A DNA stretch of 64,000 nt from Opitutia bacterium (GCA_016217595.1 JACRHS010000010.1:186001-250000); one strand, 5' to 3'; numbered from the stretch's first letter, positions 37,111 to 44,750 are shown. Translations and numbers: made by a program. The notes: generated by a model from the letters alone, not told the origin.

Positions 37111-37617
37111 ATGATTACCAGCCTGCGCCCCGCCACCATCGCCGATGTGCCGCTCCTGCTTCAGCTCATTCGAGAACTGGCCGAATATGAACACCTATCG
37201 GACCAGGTAAACGCCACCGAAGAGCGCCTCCGCGCCGCGCTCTTTCCCGCGACCGCAAACGCCGCCAACGCCGCACCGCGCCCCATCGCCGAATGCGTGC
37301 TCGCGTTTGCCGACGAACAACCGGCGGGCTTCGTTTTATTTTTTACGAATTTTTCAACATTTTTGACCCGGCACGGACTGTACGTGGAAGACCTTTTCGT
37401 GCGGCCCGCATTTCGCCGGCACGGCCTCGGCACCGCGCTGCTCCGTCACGTCGCCGGACTCGCCTGCGCGCGCGATTGCGGCCGGCTGGAATGGGCCGTG
37501 CTCAACTGGAACGAACCCGCCCTCGCCTTCTACGCCTCGCTCGGCGCGCAACGCCTGACCGAGTGGACCACCTGCCGCGTCACCGGCGACGCCCTCCGCC
37601 GGCTCGCGGCCGGCTGA
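37111..37617 (+). CDS. GNAT-family N-acetyltransferase
   Basis: A 168-residue acetyltransferase resembling the diamine/spermidine acetyltransferase (SAT) branch. The acetyl-CoA loop is in VRPAFRRHGLGTALLRHVA (R/Q-x-x-G-x-G/A type), and the C-terminal WAVLNWNEPALAFYASLGA is the conserved NxxAxxFYxxxG segment. The substrate is probably a primary amine, by family resemblance only. It is convergent with the aldolase-like gene after 7 bp. Confidence 0.9.
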   Translation: MITSLRPATIADVPLLLQLIRELAEYEHLSDQVNATEERLRAALFPATANAANAAPRPIAECVLAFADEQPAGFVLFFTNFSTFLTRHGLYVEDLFVRPAFRRHGLGTALLRHVAGLACARDCGRLEWAVLNWNEPALAFYASLGAQRLTEWTTCRVTGDALRRLAAG

Positions 37618-37624
37618 CATCGCG

Positions 37625-38908
37625 TCACAGCATCTTAAATACCCGCTTGAGCTCGTCGAGCGCCGCCTCCGGCATCGGCACCACCGGCCCGAGCGGACGG
37701 CAGAGCATCAACGCTTCCGCCGTGGCTTCGAGCACCTCCAGCCGGTCGAAGGCATCGAGCAGATCCTTGCCCACCACGACCGCGCCTTCGTTTTCGATTA
37801 ACACCACCGGGCAGCGCTCCAGGGAAATGTGCGCCGCGATCTGGGCGGCGTCCTCGACGATGCACGCGAATGGCAGCTTGGGCACATCGCGCAGCACGAT
37901 GTAGCTCTCCGGAATCGTTTTCGAGGTGAGCGCAGCCGGCGTCATGCAGAAGGCGCTGGCATGGGCCGGCTGGGCGTTGATGATCGCGCCCACGGCGGGA
38001 TTTTGCCGGTAGATGAGTGCGTGCAACGCCGCCGCGCGGCTGGGCTGCTTGCCCGCCTCGCAGAAACCGGGCCGGGCGCGCACGATGCCCGGCGCCTCCA
38101 GTTCGAGCCGGTCACGCCGCCGCGGCGTCACGAGAAATTCCTCGCCCGCCAGCCGCGCCGAAAATGCGCCCGCCGTGCTGATGAGCAACCGCTGCCGGTA
38201 CGCGCGCTGCACGAATTCGCAGATCTGCCCGCGCAACGCTTTCTCGGCATTGCCGGGCGGCACCACCGGCGCCGCGGAAAATTCCGGCAAGCTCTGCCGC
38301 TGCAACGCCGCGGCCGGCAGCGTCCGCACCGCGCCCAGCCCCGCCGCGCGCACCAGCGTCTGCGCGACGAACTCGAGCGTCTCGAACCGTTGGAACGCCT
38401 CGCACAGATCGCGGCCGCCGATCACCACGCCGTGGTTTTCCAGCATCGCACAGTCCGCGCCCGCGGCGAAGGTCGCGGCGATGTTTTGCCCCAGCTCCTC
38501 GCTCCCGGGACAGGCATACGGCGCGTAGGCGACTTTGCCGCACACCTCGAAGGCGTGGGTCTGCACCCGCGTGTCGGGCAGTTGCCGGCAGATGCTGAAG
38601 GCCACCAGCGCGCCGGGATGCGCGTGCACGATGGCCTTGATGTCGGGCCGCCGCCGGTAGATCTCCCGGTGAAACGGAAACTCCGACGACGGCGGATGCA
38701 TGCCGGTGCGCGAGCCGTCGGCGTGCATGCACACGATGTCAGTCGCTTGCAGCCGGCCTTTGTCCACCCGCGACGGTGTGATCCAAATACTGCCGTCGGG
38801 ATCGAGAATCGACAGGTTGCCGCCCGACGTCGTCGTCATGCGGTAGCGGTAAATGCGCTCCATGGTGCGCACGAGTTCCTCGCGGGGATGCAGCCATCGG
38901 GAATCCAT
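37625..38908 (-). CDS. Tandem class II aldolase/adducin-family protein with degenerate second domain
   Basis: A 427-residue fusion of two class II aldolase/adducin domains. The first (about 1-205) is complete: Glu76, His95 and His97 (VHAHPG) and His159 (ENHGVV) give the usual Zn site, as in fuculose-phosphate aldolase and ribulose-phosphate epimerase. The second (about 225-420) has kept the fold but not the metal ligands: HAH has become NAQ (311-313) and ENHG has become ENEG (372-375). Catalysis therefore probably rests on the first half. I chose the ATG at 38908; a TTG six codons upstream is possible. The substrate is unknown (a phosphorylated sugar, or methylthioribulose-P). Confidence 0.87.
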   Translation of the reverse strand: MDSRWLHPREELVRTMERIYRYRMTTTSGGNLSILDPDGSIWITPSRVDKGRLQATDIVCMHADGSRTGMHPPSSEFPFHREIYRRRPDIKAIVHAHPGALVAFSICRQLPDTRVQTHAFEVCGKVAYAPYACPGSEELGQNIAATFAAGADCAMLENHGVVIGGRDLCEAFQRFETLEFVAQTLVRAAGLGAVRTLPAAALQRQSLPEFSAAPVVPPGNAEKALRGQICEFVQRAYRQRLLISTAGAFSARLAGEEFLVTPRRRDRLELEAPGIVRARPGFCEAGKQPSRAAALHALIYRQNPAVGAIINAQPAHASAFCMTPAALTSKTIPESYIVLRDVPKLPFACIVEDAAQIAAHISLERCPVVLIENEGAVVVGKDLLDAFDRLEVLEATAEALMLCRPLGPVVPMPEAALDELKRVFKML

Positions 38909-38966
38909 GCCGGTATGGGGACGCAACCGGCCCGCGTTGTCAAAAGTGCAACACGCGCCCGACCGC

Positions 38967-39797
38967 TCACGCGCTGACGTTGAGCATCACCAGGAAAAGC
39001 ACCAGCGTGAGGAGGAAGACGACGATCTTGGTGCCGATCACGATTTTCATCGCCGGTGACAATTGGCGCACATCCGGATGGTACGTCACCAAAACGATCA
39101 ACACGCCCGCCGCACACGCCTCGCGCAACAGCAACGGCAGGTGCAGCCGCCACAGCCCGTACCCGGCGGCGTCCAGCCCCACGCGCACTCCGGTGTCCAA
39201 CGCCGCCAGCCACAGCGCGCCCAGCCACGGCAACGTCCGCTCCACCTTCTGGCTGATCCATTGCAGCGTACACATCGTCAGAACCAGCCGCATCAAACAG
39301 GCGAGCAGCAGCCATTCCCACGGTTCCAATTTGCCCTCGCTGTCGAACACCCGCGCCTGATGCAACCGCTCAAAATACCGCGCGGTCTGCAACAGCACCG
39401 TGGGCGAAGGCGCGCCCGTGTTGCTATAGGCCGGCAGATTATCATTGCGCACAAACAGCCCGCTCTGCGGCGGCGGATTTTCTGACGCTGAGGGCGGTGG
39501 TGGCGGCGGCGCTTTGGGCTCGGGCTTGGGCGGCGGCGCAGGCGCGACCTCCGGCGCGGGCTCCAACGCCACCTCCCCACGATAACCCTGGGTGGAAATC
39601 AGGCGGTTGTTCTCCAGCTCCAGCCGCACGCCGCCGGGATAAACCAAAATCGTGCGCGCCCCCGCCGTGGCCTGCGCCTCCGGCCGGCCCAACGCGCGCA
39701 CCACCTGCTCCTGGCTCATGCCCAGCCAGATGGTCTCGGCGCCGGCGCTCCGCACCACGCAGAGCGCCGTCAGCAGGATCCAAAGGGTAATTCGCAC
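38967..39797 (-). CDS. Exported protein: BamE/SmpA-like domain, proline-rich linker, C-terminal membrane domain
   Basis: From the GTG at 39797 the product is 276 residues. A signal segment (residues 1-20) is followed by a small domain (21-75) with IWLGMSQEQVVRALGRPEAQ and GGVRLELENNRLIS, which resembles BamE/SmpA (GxSxxxVxxxLGxP). Then comes a Pro-rich linker (about 80-115) and four or five membrane helices to the end. This is an unusual combination; the topology implies the BamE-like part lies outside the membrane. Start uncertain: a GTG three codons upstream (39806) is in frame. It is divergent from recQ. Confidence 0.65.
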   Translation of the reverse strand: MRITLWILLTALCVVRSAGAETIWLGMSQEQVVRALGRPEAQATAGARTILVYPGGVRLELENNRLISTQGYRGEVALEPAPEVAPAPPPKPEPKAPPPPPPSASENPPPQSGLFVRNDNLPAYSNTGAPSPTVLLQTARYFERLHQARVFDSEGKLEPWEWLLLACLMRLVLTMCTLQWISQKVERTLPWLGALWLAALDTGVRVGLDAAGYGLWRLHLPLLLREACAAGVLIVLVTYHPDVRQLSPAMKIVIGTKIVVFLLTLVLFLVMLNVSA

Positions 39798-39942
39798 GCC
39801 TCGCACGGCCCCGATGCTTTCGCCCCGCCCGCTCCAGCGCAACGCGATACTCGCCCGTACTTCCGCGCCGCCCGTCGCGGCGCCGATTTTCCGTGTCTTC
39901 CGCCCGCCCAGCCGCCAACAACTCTCCCGCGATTTTTCCACC

Positions 39943-41775
39943 GTGCCCGACCTGCTGCTCACGCTCAAAACCACCTTCGGCTACTCGACGTTCCGCCCGC
40001 TCCAGCGCGAGATCATCGAGACGTCGCTGGCCGGGCGCGATGTGTTCGCCCTGCTGCCGACCGGTGGCGGCAAATCGCTGTGCTTCCAGTTGCCGGCGCT
40101 CCACCGCACCGGATTGACCGTGGTCGTGTCGCCGTTGATCGCGTTGATGAAGGATCAGGTCGACCAGCTCCAGGCCGCGGGCGTCGCCGCCACCTACCTC
40201 AACTCCTCGCTCGGCGTACGCGAATCGCGGTCGCGACTGGCCGGTCTGCACCGCGGCGAATGGCGCATCCTCTACGCCGCCCCCGAGCGCCTCATGCTCG
40301 ACAACTGGCAGGAAAACCTGAAGGCGTGGAACGTCACCGCGCTCGCCATCGACGAGGCGCACTGCATTTCCGAATGGGGTCACGATTTCCGCCCCGAGTA
40401 CCGCCAGCTCGCCCGGCTCCGCACGCTGCTGCCCGACGTGCCGGTGATGGCGCTCACCGCCACCGCCACCGAGCGCGTGCGCGCCGACATCGTCAACCAC
40501 CTCAAGCTGCGCGAGCCCGCGACCTTCGTCGCCAGCTTCAACCGCCCCAACCTCGCCTACCGCGTCACGCCCAAGGACGAGCCGTTGAAGCAGATCGTGG
40601 CGTTCGCCAAAAAGCGCGAGGACGAGAGCGGCATCGTCTACTGTGCCACCCGTGCCACCGCCGAGCGCGTGGCCGAGGCGCTCGCCGGACGCGGCTTCTC
40701 CGCCCGGCCGTACCACGCCGGCCTCACCGCCACCGAGCGCACCGAGAATCAGGAGCTGTTCCTGCGCGACGAGGTACGGATCATGTGCGCCACCATCGCG
40801 TTCGGCATGGGCATCAACAAGCCCAACGTCCGCTGGGTGATTCATCACGATCTGCCGAAAAACATCGAGGGCTACTATCAGGAGACCGGCCGCGCCGGGC
40901 GCGACAGCCTGCCCAGCGATTGCCTGCTCCTCTTCAGCGGTGGCGATGTCGCCAAGCAGATCCATTTCATCGACGAGATGACCAACGAGCACGAACGCCA
41001 GGTGGCGCGCGCGCAGCTGCGCCAGATGGTGCACTACGGCGAGAGCGCCGGCTGCCGCCGCGCCGAGCTCCTCGGCTATTTCGGCGAACAGTTTCCCCTC
41101 GATAATTGCGGCGCGTGCGACAACTGCCTCGAACCGCGGGAGACATTCGACGGCACCATCCCCGCGCAGAAATTTCTCTCCTGCGTTTACCGCATCCGGC
41201 AGGCGGGGCGCTTCGGCGTCGGGCTCAACCACATCGTCGAAGTGCTCACCGGTGCCGATACGGAAAAAATCCGCCGCTGGGGACACGACCGGCTGAGCAC
41301 CTACGGCATCGGCGCCGAGCTCTCGCGCCCGCAATGGGCGTCCGTCGGCCGCGAGCTGATGCGGCTGGGCTTCATCGTCCAGAGCGAGGGCGAGTTCGCC
41401 GTGCTGGAACTCACCGAGGCGGGCATGGAAGTGCTGCGCCAGCGCACACCCGTCACCCTGACCAAACCCATGTCGGCGCCGGTGGCGAAGCGCGCGGTCA
41501 AACGCATCGGCGAAGTCGAGTGCGACGAGATCCTGTTCGCGCGGTTGAAGACGCTGCGCAAAAAGCTGGCCGACGAACGCCGGGTGCCGGCGTACGTGGT
41601 ATTTGGCGACGCCACGCTCCGGCAGATGGCCCGCGAGTACCCGGCGACCGAGACGGCGATGGCCGGCGTCTTCGGCATGGGTGAGAAGAAGCGCGCGGAG
41701 TTCAGCGCCGTCTTCGCCGCCGAAATCGCCGACTACCTCCGCCACAACTCGCGGCAGAGTTTCAATCTGACATAG
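39943..41775 (+). CDS. recQ: ATP-dependent DNA helicase RecQ
   Basis: A 610-residue superfamily 2 helicase that unwinds DNA 3'-5' in recombination and repair. The helicase core has Q-motif FRPLQREII, Walker A TGGGKS, DEAH box IDEAHC and motif VI QETGRAGRD. A zinc-binding CGACDNC follows, then a winged-helix (RQC) region and a C-terminal HRDC domain (LFARLKTLRKKLADER). The GTG at 39943 (VPDLLLTLKTTFGY) gives the length of E. coli RecQ (609); frames further upstream have no conservation. A palindromic repeat begins at its stop codon. Confidence 0.95.
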   Translation: MPDLLLTLKTTFGYSTFRPLQREIIETSLAGRDVFALLPTGGGKSLCFQLPALHRTGLTVVVSPLIALMKDQVDQLQAAGVAATYLNSSLGVRESRSRLAGLHRGEWRILYAAPERLMLDNWQENLKAWNVTALAIDEAHCISEWGHDFRPEYRQLARLRTLLPDVPVMALTATATERVRADIVNHLKLREPATFVASFNRPNLAYRVTPKDEPLKQIVAFAKKREDESGIVYCATRATAERVAEALAGRGFSARPYHAGLTATERTENQELFLRDEVRIMCATIAFGMGINKPNVRWVIHHDLPKNIEGYYQETGRAGRDSLPSDCLLLFSGGDVAKQIHFIDEMTNEHERQVARAQLRQMVHYGESAGCRRAELLGYFGEQFPLDNCGACDNCLEPRETFDGTIPAQKFLSCVYRIRQAGRFGVGLNHIVEVLTGADTEKIRRWGHDRLSTYGIGAELSRPQWASVGRELMRLGFIVQSEGEFAVLELTEAGMEVLRQRTPVTLTKPMSAPVAKRAVKRIGEVECDEILFARLKTLRKKLADERRVPAYVVFGDATLRQMAREYPATETAMAGVFGMGEKKRAEFSAVFAAEIADYLRHNSRQSFNLT

Positions 41776-41812
41776 GCGAGACGCCAATGCCACGTGGCAC
41801 GGGCGTCCCGCC
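41775..41812. repeat. Palindromic repeat (GTGGCAYGGGCGTCYCGCC family) at the recQ stop
   Basis: Two 19-bp arms sit head to head: GGCGAGACGCCAATGCCAC (41775-41793) and GTGGCACGGGCGTCCCGCC (41794-41812), 16 of 19 positions complementary. The first base of the element is the last base of the recQ stop codon. The same arm occurs twice, inverted, at 47731-47807, so this is a small dispersed repeat family. Confidence 0.8.
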
Positions 41813-42132
41813 GTGGGCTGCCGATCTGCATAATCAAAGACCGCGAGCGACACTCGGCCCTTGCCCCGCACACTCTTGCAACTACACCTTGGCCAACATG
41901 ACCGAAGCCGGAGCATGCTTGCCCTTGCAGAACCTCAGGAAACCAAACCCCGCCTGCGTCCACGCCCATCACCCGAGTTGAGCTTTCTCCGGACTAATTT
42001 CCACCGCAGAAAGCTCAACTCAGCCCCACCGATCATTAATCATAAAGCACTTGCCCATGCGTTATTCCTGTTTTTACATTCCGGCTAAAGCTCAACTCAG
42101 TTGGTACGAATAACACTGATCGGCGAAGAAAG
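41776..42132. other. Gene-free interval with palindromes and a three-copy motif
   Basis: 357 bp between recQ and the first accessory gene. It begins with the palindromic repeat described at 41775. GAGTTGAGCTTTCT (41975-41988) is inverted exactly as AGAAAGCTCAACTC (42008-42021), and AAAGCTCAACTCAG recurs in direct orientation at 42010 and 42087. No convincing coding frame is seen. Confidence 0.6.
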
Positions 42133-42510
42133 ATGAGCGTTCACTACGGCACGGAGAAATTCCACATAGACAAGGATGGAGTCTGTGAGCCCATCTGGCG
42201 CATCGGGAAGTTAGAGTGGCGCGAAATTCGAGAAGTCTTCCTGAAGCAAGAGCGTGCCCGTGACTACGTCTGCATCGTCGTGCGAGATCGAGCAGGGTTA
42301 CACGCCCGGCTGGGCTTTATCGGCAGGATATTCAGCACGGCGACACGAGCAGCAGGCTGCGGAGACCTCAGTATCAACGCGGCACAACGCGGTATCCAGG
42401 CTGGCGAAATTGTCGAGTTTGCGTCCGAGATGATTACTGCTTCCCTTGCCAAGAAGAAGGCCGATCCAGTCGGCACAGACAACGACCGGGCTGCGCCCGG
42501 TCGTGTCTGA
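42133..42510 (+). CDS. Hypothetical protein with repeat-encoded C-terminal tail
   Basis: A 125-residue protein, start MSVHYGTEKFHIDKDGVC. The N-terminal 95 residues have a PH-like beta pattern (WRIGKLEWREIREVFLK, YVCIVVRDRAGLHARL) and a helical end, similar in layout to STM3941-type small PH proteins, though identity is unproven. The last 15 residues (DPVGTDNDRAAPGRV) and the stop are encoded by a 52-bp palindromic repeat that also ends the next gene, so the tail is not part of the fold. The 24-bp gap to the RDD gene suggests cotranscription. Confidence 0.7.
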   Translation: MSVHYGTEKFHIDKDGVCEPIWRIGKLEWREIREVFLKQERARDYVCIVVRDRAGLHARLGFIGRIFSTATRAAGCGDLSINAAQRGIQAGEIVEFASEMITASLAKKKADPVGTDNDRAAPGRV

Positions 42511-42513
42511 CCT
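42462..42513 (+). repeat. 52-bp palindromic repeat, copy 1 (encodes protein tail)
   Basis: 52 bases identical to 42945-42996. The core ACGACCGGGC-TGC-GCCCGGTCGT is a perfect 10-bp stem, extended by CAGAC/GTCTG with one unpaired A on the left arm. It is read in frame as DPVGTDNDRAAPGRV-stop by the gene that ends at 42510, and ends 3 bp after its stop. Confidence 0.95.
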
Positions 42514-42534
42514 CAATCGATCGCCGGAAGAATC

Positions 42535-42993
42535 ATGAAAGACATCCTCGGTCCTCGCTTCGGTGCCTTCGCAATAGACTACATCGTGGTATTCGCGGTC
42601 GATATGGCTTACATCCGCGCTGTTGGGCAGACGACATCCGAGGGCGGCTATCAGGTTACCGGATTGCCGGCGCTTGTCGGACCTGGGTTCTGGCTTTTGT
42701 GGATGGTTGTTCCCGAGTGGCTTTGGGGCGCCACACTCGGAAAGAAGATTCTCGGTTTGAGAGTCCAGAAAGCTGATGGCAGCCGCCTTGGCTTCGGCGG
42801 TGCTCTATTAAGACGGGTCTGCGATTTATTTGATTTCTGGATGTCATTTGGGCTGGTGGCGACCATCTGCCATTTGAAGAGCGCGAAGGGCCAGCGTGTG
42901 GGAGACATGGCGGCAGGCGCGGAGGTTATTCTCCAAAAGAAGGGCGATCCAGTCGGCACAGACAACGACCGGGCTGCGCCCGGTCGTGTCTGA
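42535..42993 (+). CDS. RDD-family membrane protein with repeat-encoded C-terminal tail
   Basis: A 152-residue RDD protein with two or three transmembrane helices. The Arg-Asp-Asp-like signature appears as FGAFAIDYIVVF near the start, with GATLGKKILGLRV and the final KGQRVGDMAAG segment. Such proteins are found as small membrane modules, some linked to transport or stress; function unknown. Its last 15 residues and stop come from the same 52-bp repeat as the upstream gene, giving two unrelated proteins the same tail. Confidence 0.85.
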   Translation: MKDILGPRFGAFAIDYIVVFAVDMAYIRAVGQTTSEGGYQVTGLPALVGPGFWLLWMVVPEWLWGATLGKKILGLRVQKADGSRLGFGGALLRRVCDLFDFWMSFGLVATICHLKSAKGQRVGDMAAGAEVILQKKGDPVGTDNDRAAPGRV

Positions 42994-42996
42994 CCT
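42945..42996 (+). repeat. 52-bp palindromic repeat, copy 2 (encodes protein tail)
   Basis: Identical over 52 bases to copy 1, 483 bp upstream; the preceding AAGAAGG is also shared with one difference. It is used in the same reading frame and position (last 15 codons plus stop) as in copy 1. Confidence 0.95.
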
Positions 42997-43037
42997 TAGC
43001 TCTGAGGTCATCCGTCGATAAAAAAGTGAAAGTATTT

Positions 43038-43649
43038 TCATGCGGCATTCGAAGTGGCCTCAGGAGGCAGGAAAGGGAGCAGCGGGCTGTTTTTAGCGCG
43101 GAGTTTTTCGAGGTGATGGGTTTCGTTGTATAGAGAGTCATTTTTCCAGCAGCGGAAGAGAATGCGGATCCATTTATAGGCGAGGGCGCGCAGGGTGGCT
43201 TGGAAGCCGTGGCCGGCGGCTTTGCGTTGCTCAAGGCCGAGCCGAAGGGGCCGAGCTGAAGGGGTCATGGGTTGACTTTTGACAGCTGCTTTCGTTGCCG
43301 ATCTGAGCCCTGACGCAGGAGCCACATGCATCGCCTTTCTTGTGATGCCTGCCGATAGTCTTGGCCGATATCTACTGCCAACCCCGGCCTCGTCACCTCG
43401 GCCGCTACGGGAAGCATCGCCGCCACTGCTTTTCGTGACCTTTCGCGTGTTTTGTGGGCGAGGTCGGGGAAGGTACGAAGGCAACCGGGACAGCCGTTTC
43501 GGTGGAGCGACTTGTCCTCAAGACGCTCGACGCGCGTTGGGGACAACGCGCGCCACCTCTGCACGCCGGTGCGAGGCACAACCGGCCACGGCGATGACGA
43601 TGGTATCTTGGTGGACATCCAGGCCCACGAATCTTCCGTGCGTGCGCAT
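43038..43649 (-). pseudogene. Remnant of an IS110-family transposase
   Basis: On the minus strand the N-terminal piece (43649 to about 43584) reads RFVGLDVHQDTIVIAVAGC, the DEDD-type start of IS110 transposases. The C-terminal piece (43270-43038) reads RALAYKWIRILFRCWKN and ends with a stop at 43038, like the end of IS110 proteins. The sequence between is not transposase but repeat material (43379-43583), and there is no continuous frame. No intact element ends were found. The middle seems to have been replaced, not merely frameshifted. Confidence 0.65.
43379..43633 (-). repeat. Composite repeat, copy A (IS110 N-terminus, REP-like and GTGTTTCGTGGGC modules)
   Basis: About 255 bp, closely similar to 45946-46201. 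Read on the minus strand it contains the IS110 N-terminal codons, a REP-like GGTGGCGCGCGTTGTCCCCAAC hairpin, a CACAAAACACGCGAAAGG arm and a final AGCGGCCGAGGTGACGAGG block. Parts of it also recur separately at 45040-45118 and 46334-46415. Confidence 0.8.
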
Positions 43650-43795
43650 GTGCTGGTCTCCTATGTCGGTGGTTTTGGCTGACGCCTCCATCTTGTGGCC
43701 CGGCTCGCTTTGCGCGAGTCACCCACGCTCCAGGGGACCAGCTCCTTTTTCTCCTTCGCTCGGCGTCACGCAGCTATAGTGTCTGGGCAAAGACG

Positions 43796-44563
43796 ATGAT
43801 CTGCCGCTTTTGTGGAGAGAACAGGAAGCTTGTTGAGGCCCATGTTATACCTCGCAGTTTTCATCGCATTGATCCGAGCGACCGGCAGCCGAGTCGACTG
43901 GTCACTAACGTCGAAGGGCGCTACACGCAGAAGATCAGAAAGGGAGTCTATGATGCTTCGATTGTGTGCGAGGAGTGCGAGCGGCGGTTTGCACCGTGGG
44001 ATGATTACGCCGACGAGCTCTTTCTAAAGTCGTGGGATAGGTTCGAGAAGATCACGGATCGCGGCCACGAGATCGGTTACAGCTTACCGGCGTTCGATTA
44101 TCCATTGTTGAAGCTATTTTTTCTCTCTGTGCTTTGGCGGGCAGCCACAAGTGATCATGTGATGTTCTCGAAGATCGACCTTGGTCCGCGCGAGTCGGTC
44201 CTGAAGAAAGCCATCGAGCGATCAGATCCGGGATCGATTGATTTCTTCGGCGTAGTTTTGCAGGCATTCGACTCGCCGAATGTCGGGATATTGGACCCGC
44301 ATCCGGAGCGCTTTTCAGGCGTCCGGTTTTGCCGCTTTTATCTCTCGCACATCATCGCCTTCGTCAAAGTCGATGGCCGTCCGTTCACCGAGCCTTTTTC
44401 CTCGGCGGCGCTCGGACCTGATCGTCCACTCGTTCTTGTGCAGAAGAATTTTATGACCAGCCCAGAAAGGCGCATAATGAGACGACTTGTGATAGCCGAT
44501 AAGAGAAAGGCCCAACCCGGAAGCCAGACAAGGGAGGAGCCCGACAAGGGAGCAAGTCGGTAA
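43796..44563 (+). CDS. HNH-endonuclease-like protein
   Basis: A 255-residue protein. The start has CRFCG, then AHVIPRSF and later CEECERRF, a paired-CxxC arrangement around an H-x-x-P motif typical of HNH-type nucleases. The remaining part (residues about 75-235) is mixed alpha/beta with no recognised domain. The GC content and codon use look lower and more even than in the core genes. The last 18 residues (KAQPGSQTREEPDKGASR) are encoded by an attC-like sequence at 44510-44571 and look like a fused tail. A role in defence or in a mobile cassette is inferred only. Confidence 0.7.
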   Translation: MICRFCGENRKLVEAHVIPRSFHRIDPSDRQPSRLVTNVEGRYTQKIRKGVYDASIVCEECERRFAPWDDYADELFLKSWDRFEKITDRGHEIGYSLPAFDYPLLKLFFLSVLWRAATSDHVMFSKIDLGPRESVLKKAIERSDPGSIDFFGVVLQAFDSPNVGILDPHPERFSGVRFCRFYLSHIIAFVKVDGRPFTEPFSSAALGPDRPLVLVQKNFMTSPERRIMRRLVIADKRKAQPGSQTREEPDKGASR

Positions 44564-44571
44564 CGTTGGGT
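44510..44571 (+). other. Candidate integron attC-like site at the 3' end of the HNH gene
   Basis: GCCCAAC (44510-44516) fits the R'' core RYYYAAC, and GTTGGGT (44565-44571) fits the R' core GTTRRRY. They are 62 bp apart end to end and mutually complementary at 6 of 7 positions; the gene's stop lies between them, as in gene cassettes. The inner L boxes are not clear, and the internal sequence is not strongly palindromic (only CCGAC/GTCGG near the right end). No integrase gene is in the window. Confidence 0.35.
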
Positions 44572-44610
44572 GCCGAGTGGGTTTGGGTGCCCGACCCCGA
44601 ATAGGCTGAC

Positions 44611-44706
44611 GGAGGTAGCGCGTGTTGTCCCCAACGCGTTCCGAGCGTCTTGAAGACCGGGGGTGGAGCTCAGTTCGTTTCCGTGTCCTTTCGCGTGATT
44701 CGTGGG
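44611..44706 (+). repeat. REP-like repeat plus TTTCGCGTGATTCGTGGGC arm
   Basis: GGAGGTAGCGCGTGTTGTCC followed by CCAACGCGTTCCGAGCGTC matches, with few changes, the minus-strand reading of 43527-43556 and 46085-46125, and the REP-like site at 62598. In this copy the CCTTTCGCGTGATTCGTGGGC arm is inverted relative to the REP part, showing that the modules have been shuffled. Confidence 0.65.
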
Positions 44707-44726
44707 CGTCTCGTGGGGGGTGTTTG

Positions 44727-44750
44727 AATTTGGCGCGCGCGCGCCAAATT
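44727..44750. repeat. Perfect 24-bp palindrome
   Basis: AATTTGGCGCGC (44727-44738) and GCGCGCCAAATT (44739-44750) are exact reverse complements with no spacer. Confidence 0.95.

Larger units (their letters stand above)
42997..43795. other. Gene-poor interval filled by transposase remnant and repeats
   Basis: 799 bp between the RDD gene and the HNH gene, occupied by the IS110 relic and composite repeat copy A. The last 145 bp (43650-43795) hold no recognisable feature. Confidence 0.6.

Noticed and set aside
32457-37190. A 4.7-kb plus-strand open frame antisense to the hybrid kinase
   Set aside because: Same reason: it mirrors a clearly recognised kinase gene and has no family resemblance of its own.
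42462-42996. Reading the 52-bp repeats as integron attC sites
   Set aside because: No RYYYAAC or GTTRRRY core sequence flanks the hairpins, unlike the site at 44510-44571.
43377-43720. Open frames containing NTRKVTK/HETRERS-like strings
   Set aside because: These are translations of the CACGAAACACACGAAAGG dispersed repeat, not proteins.
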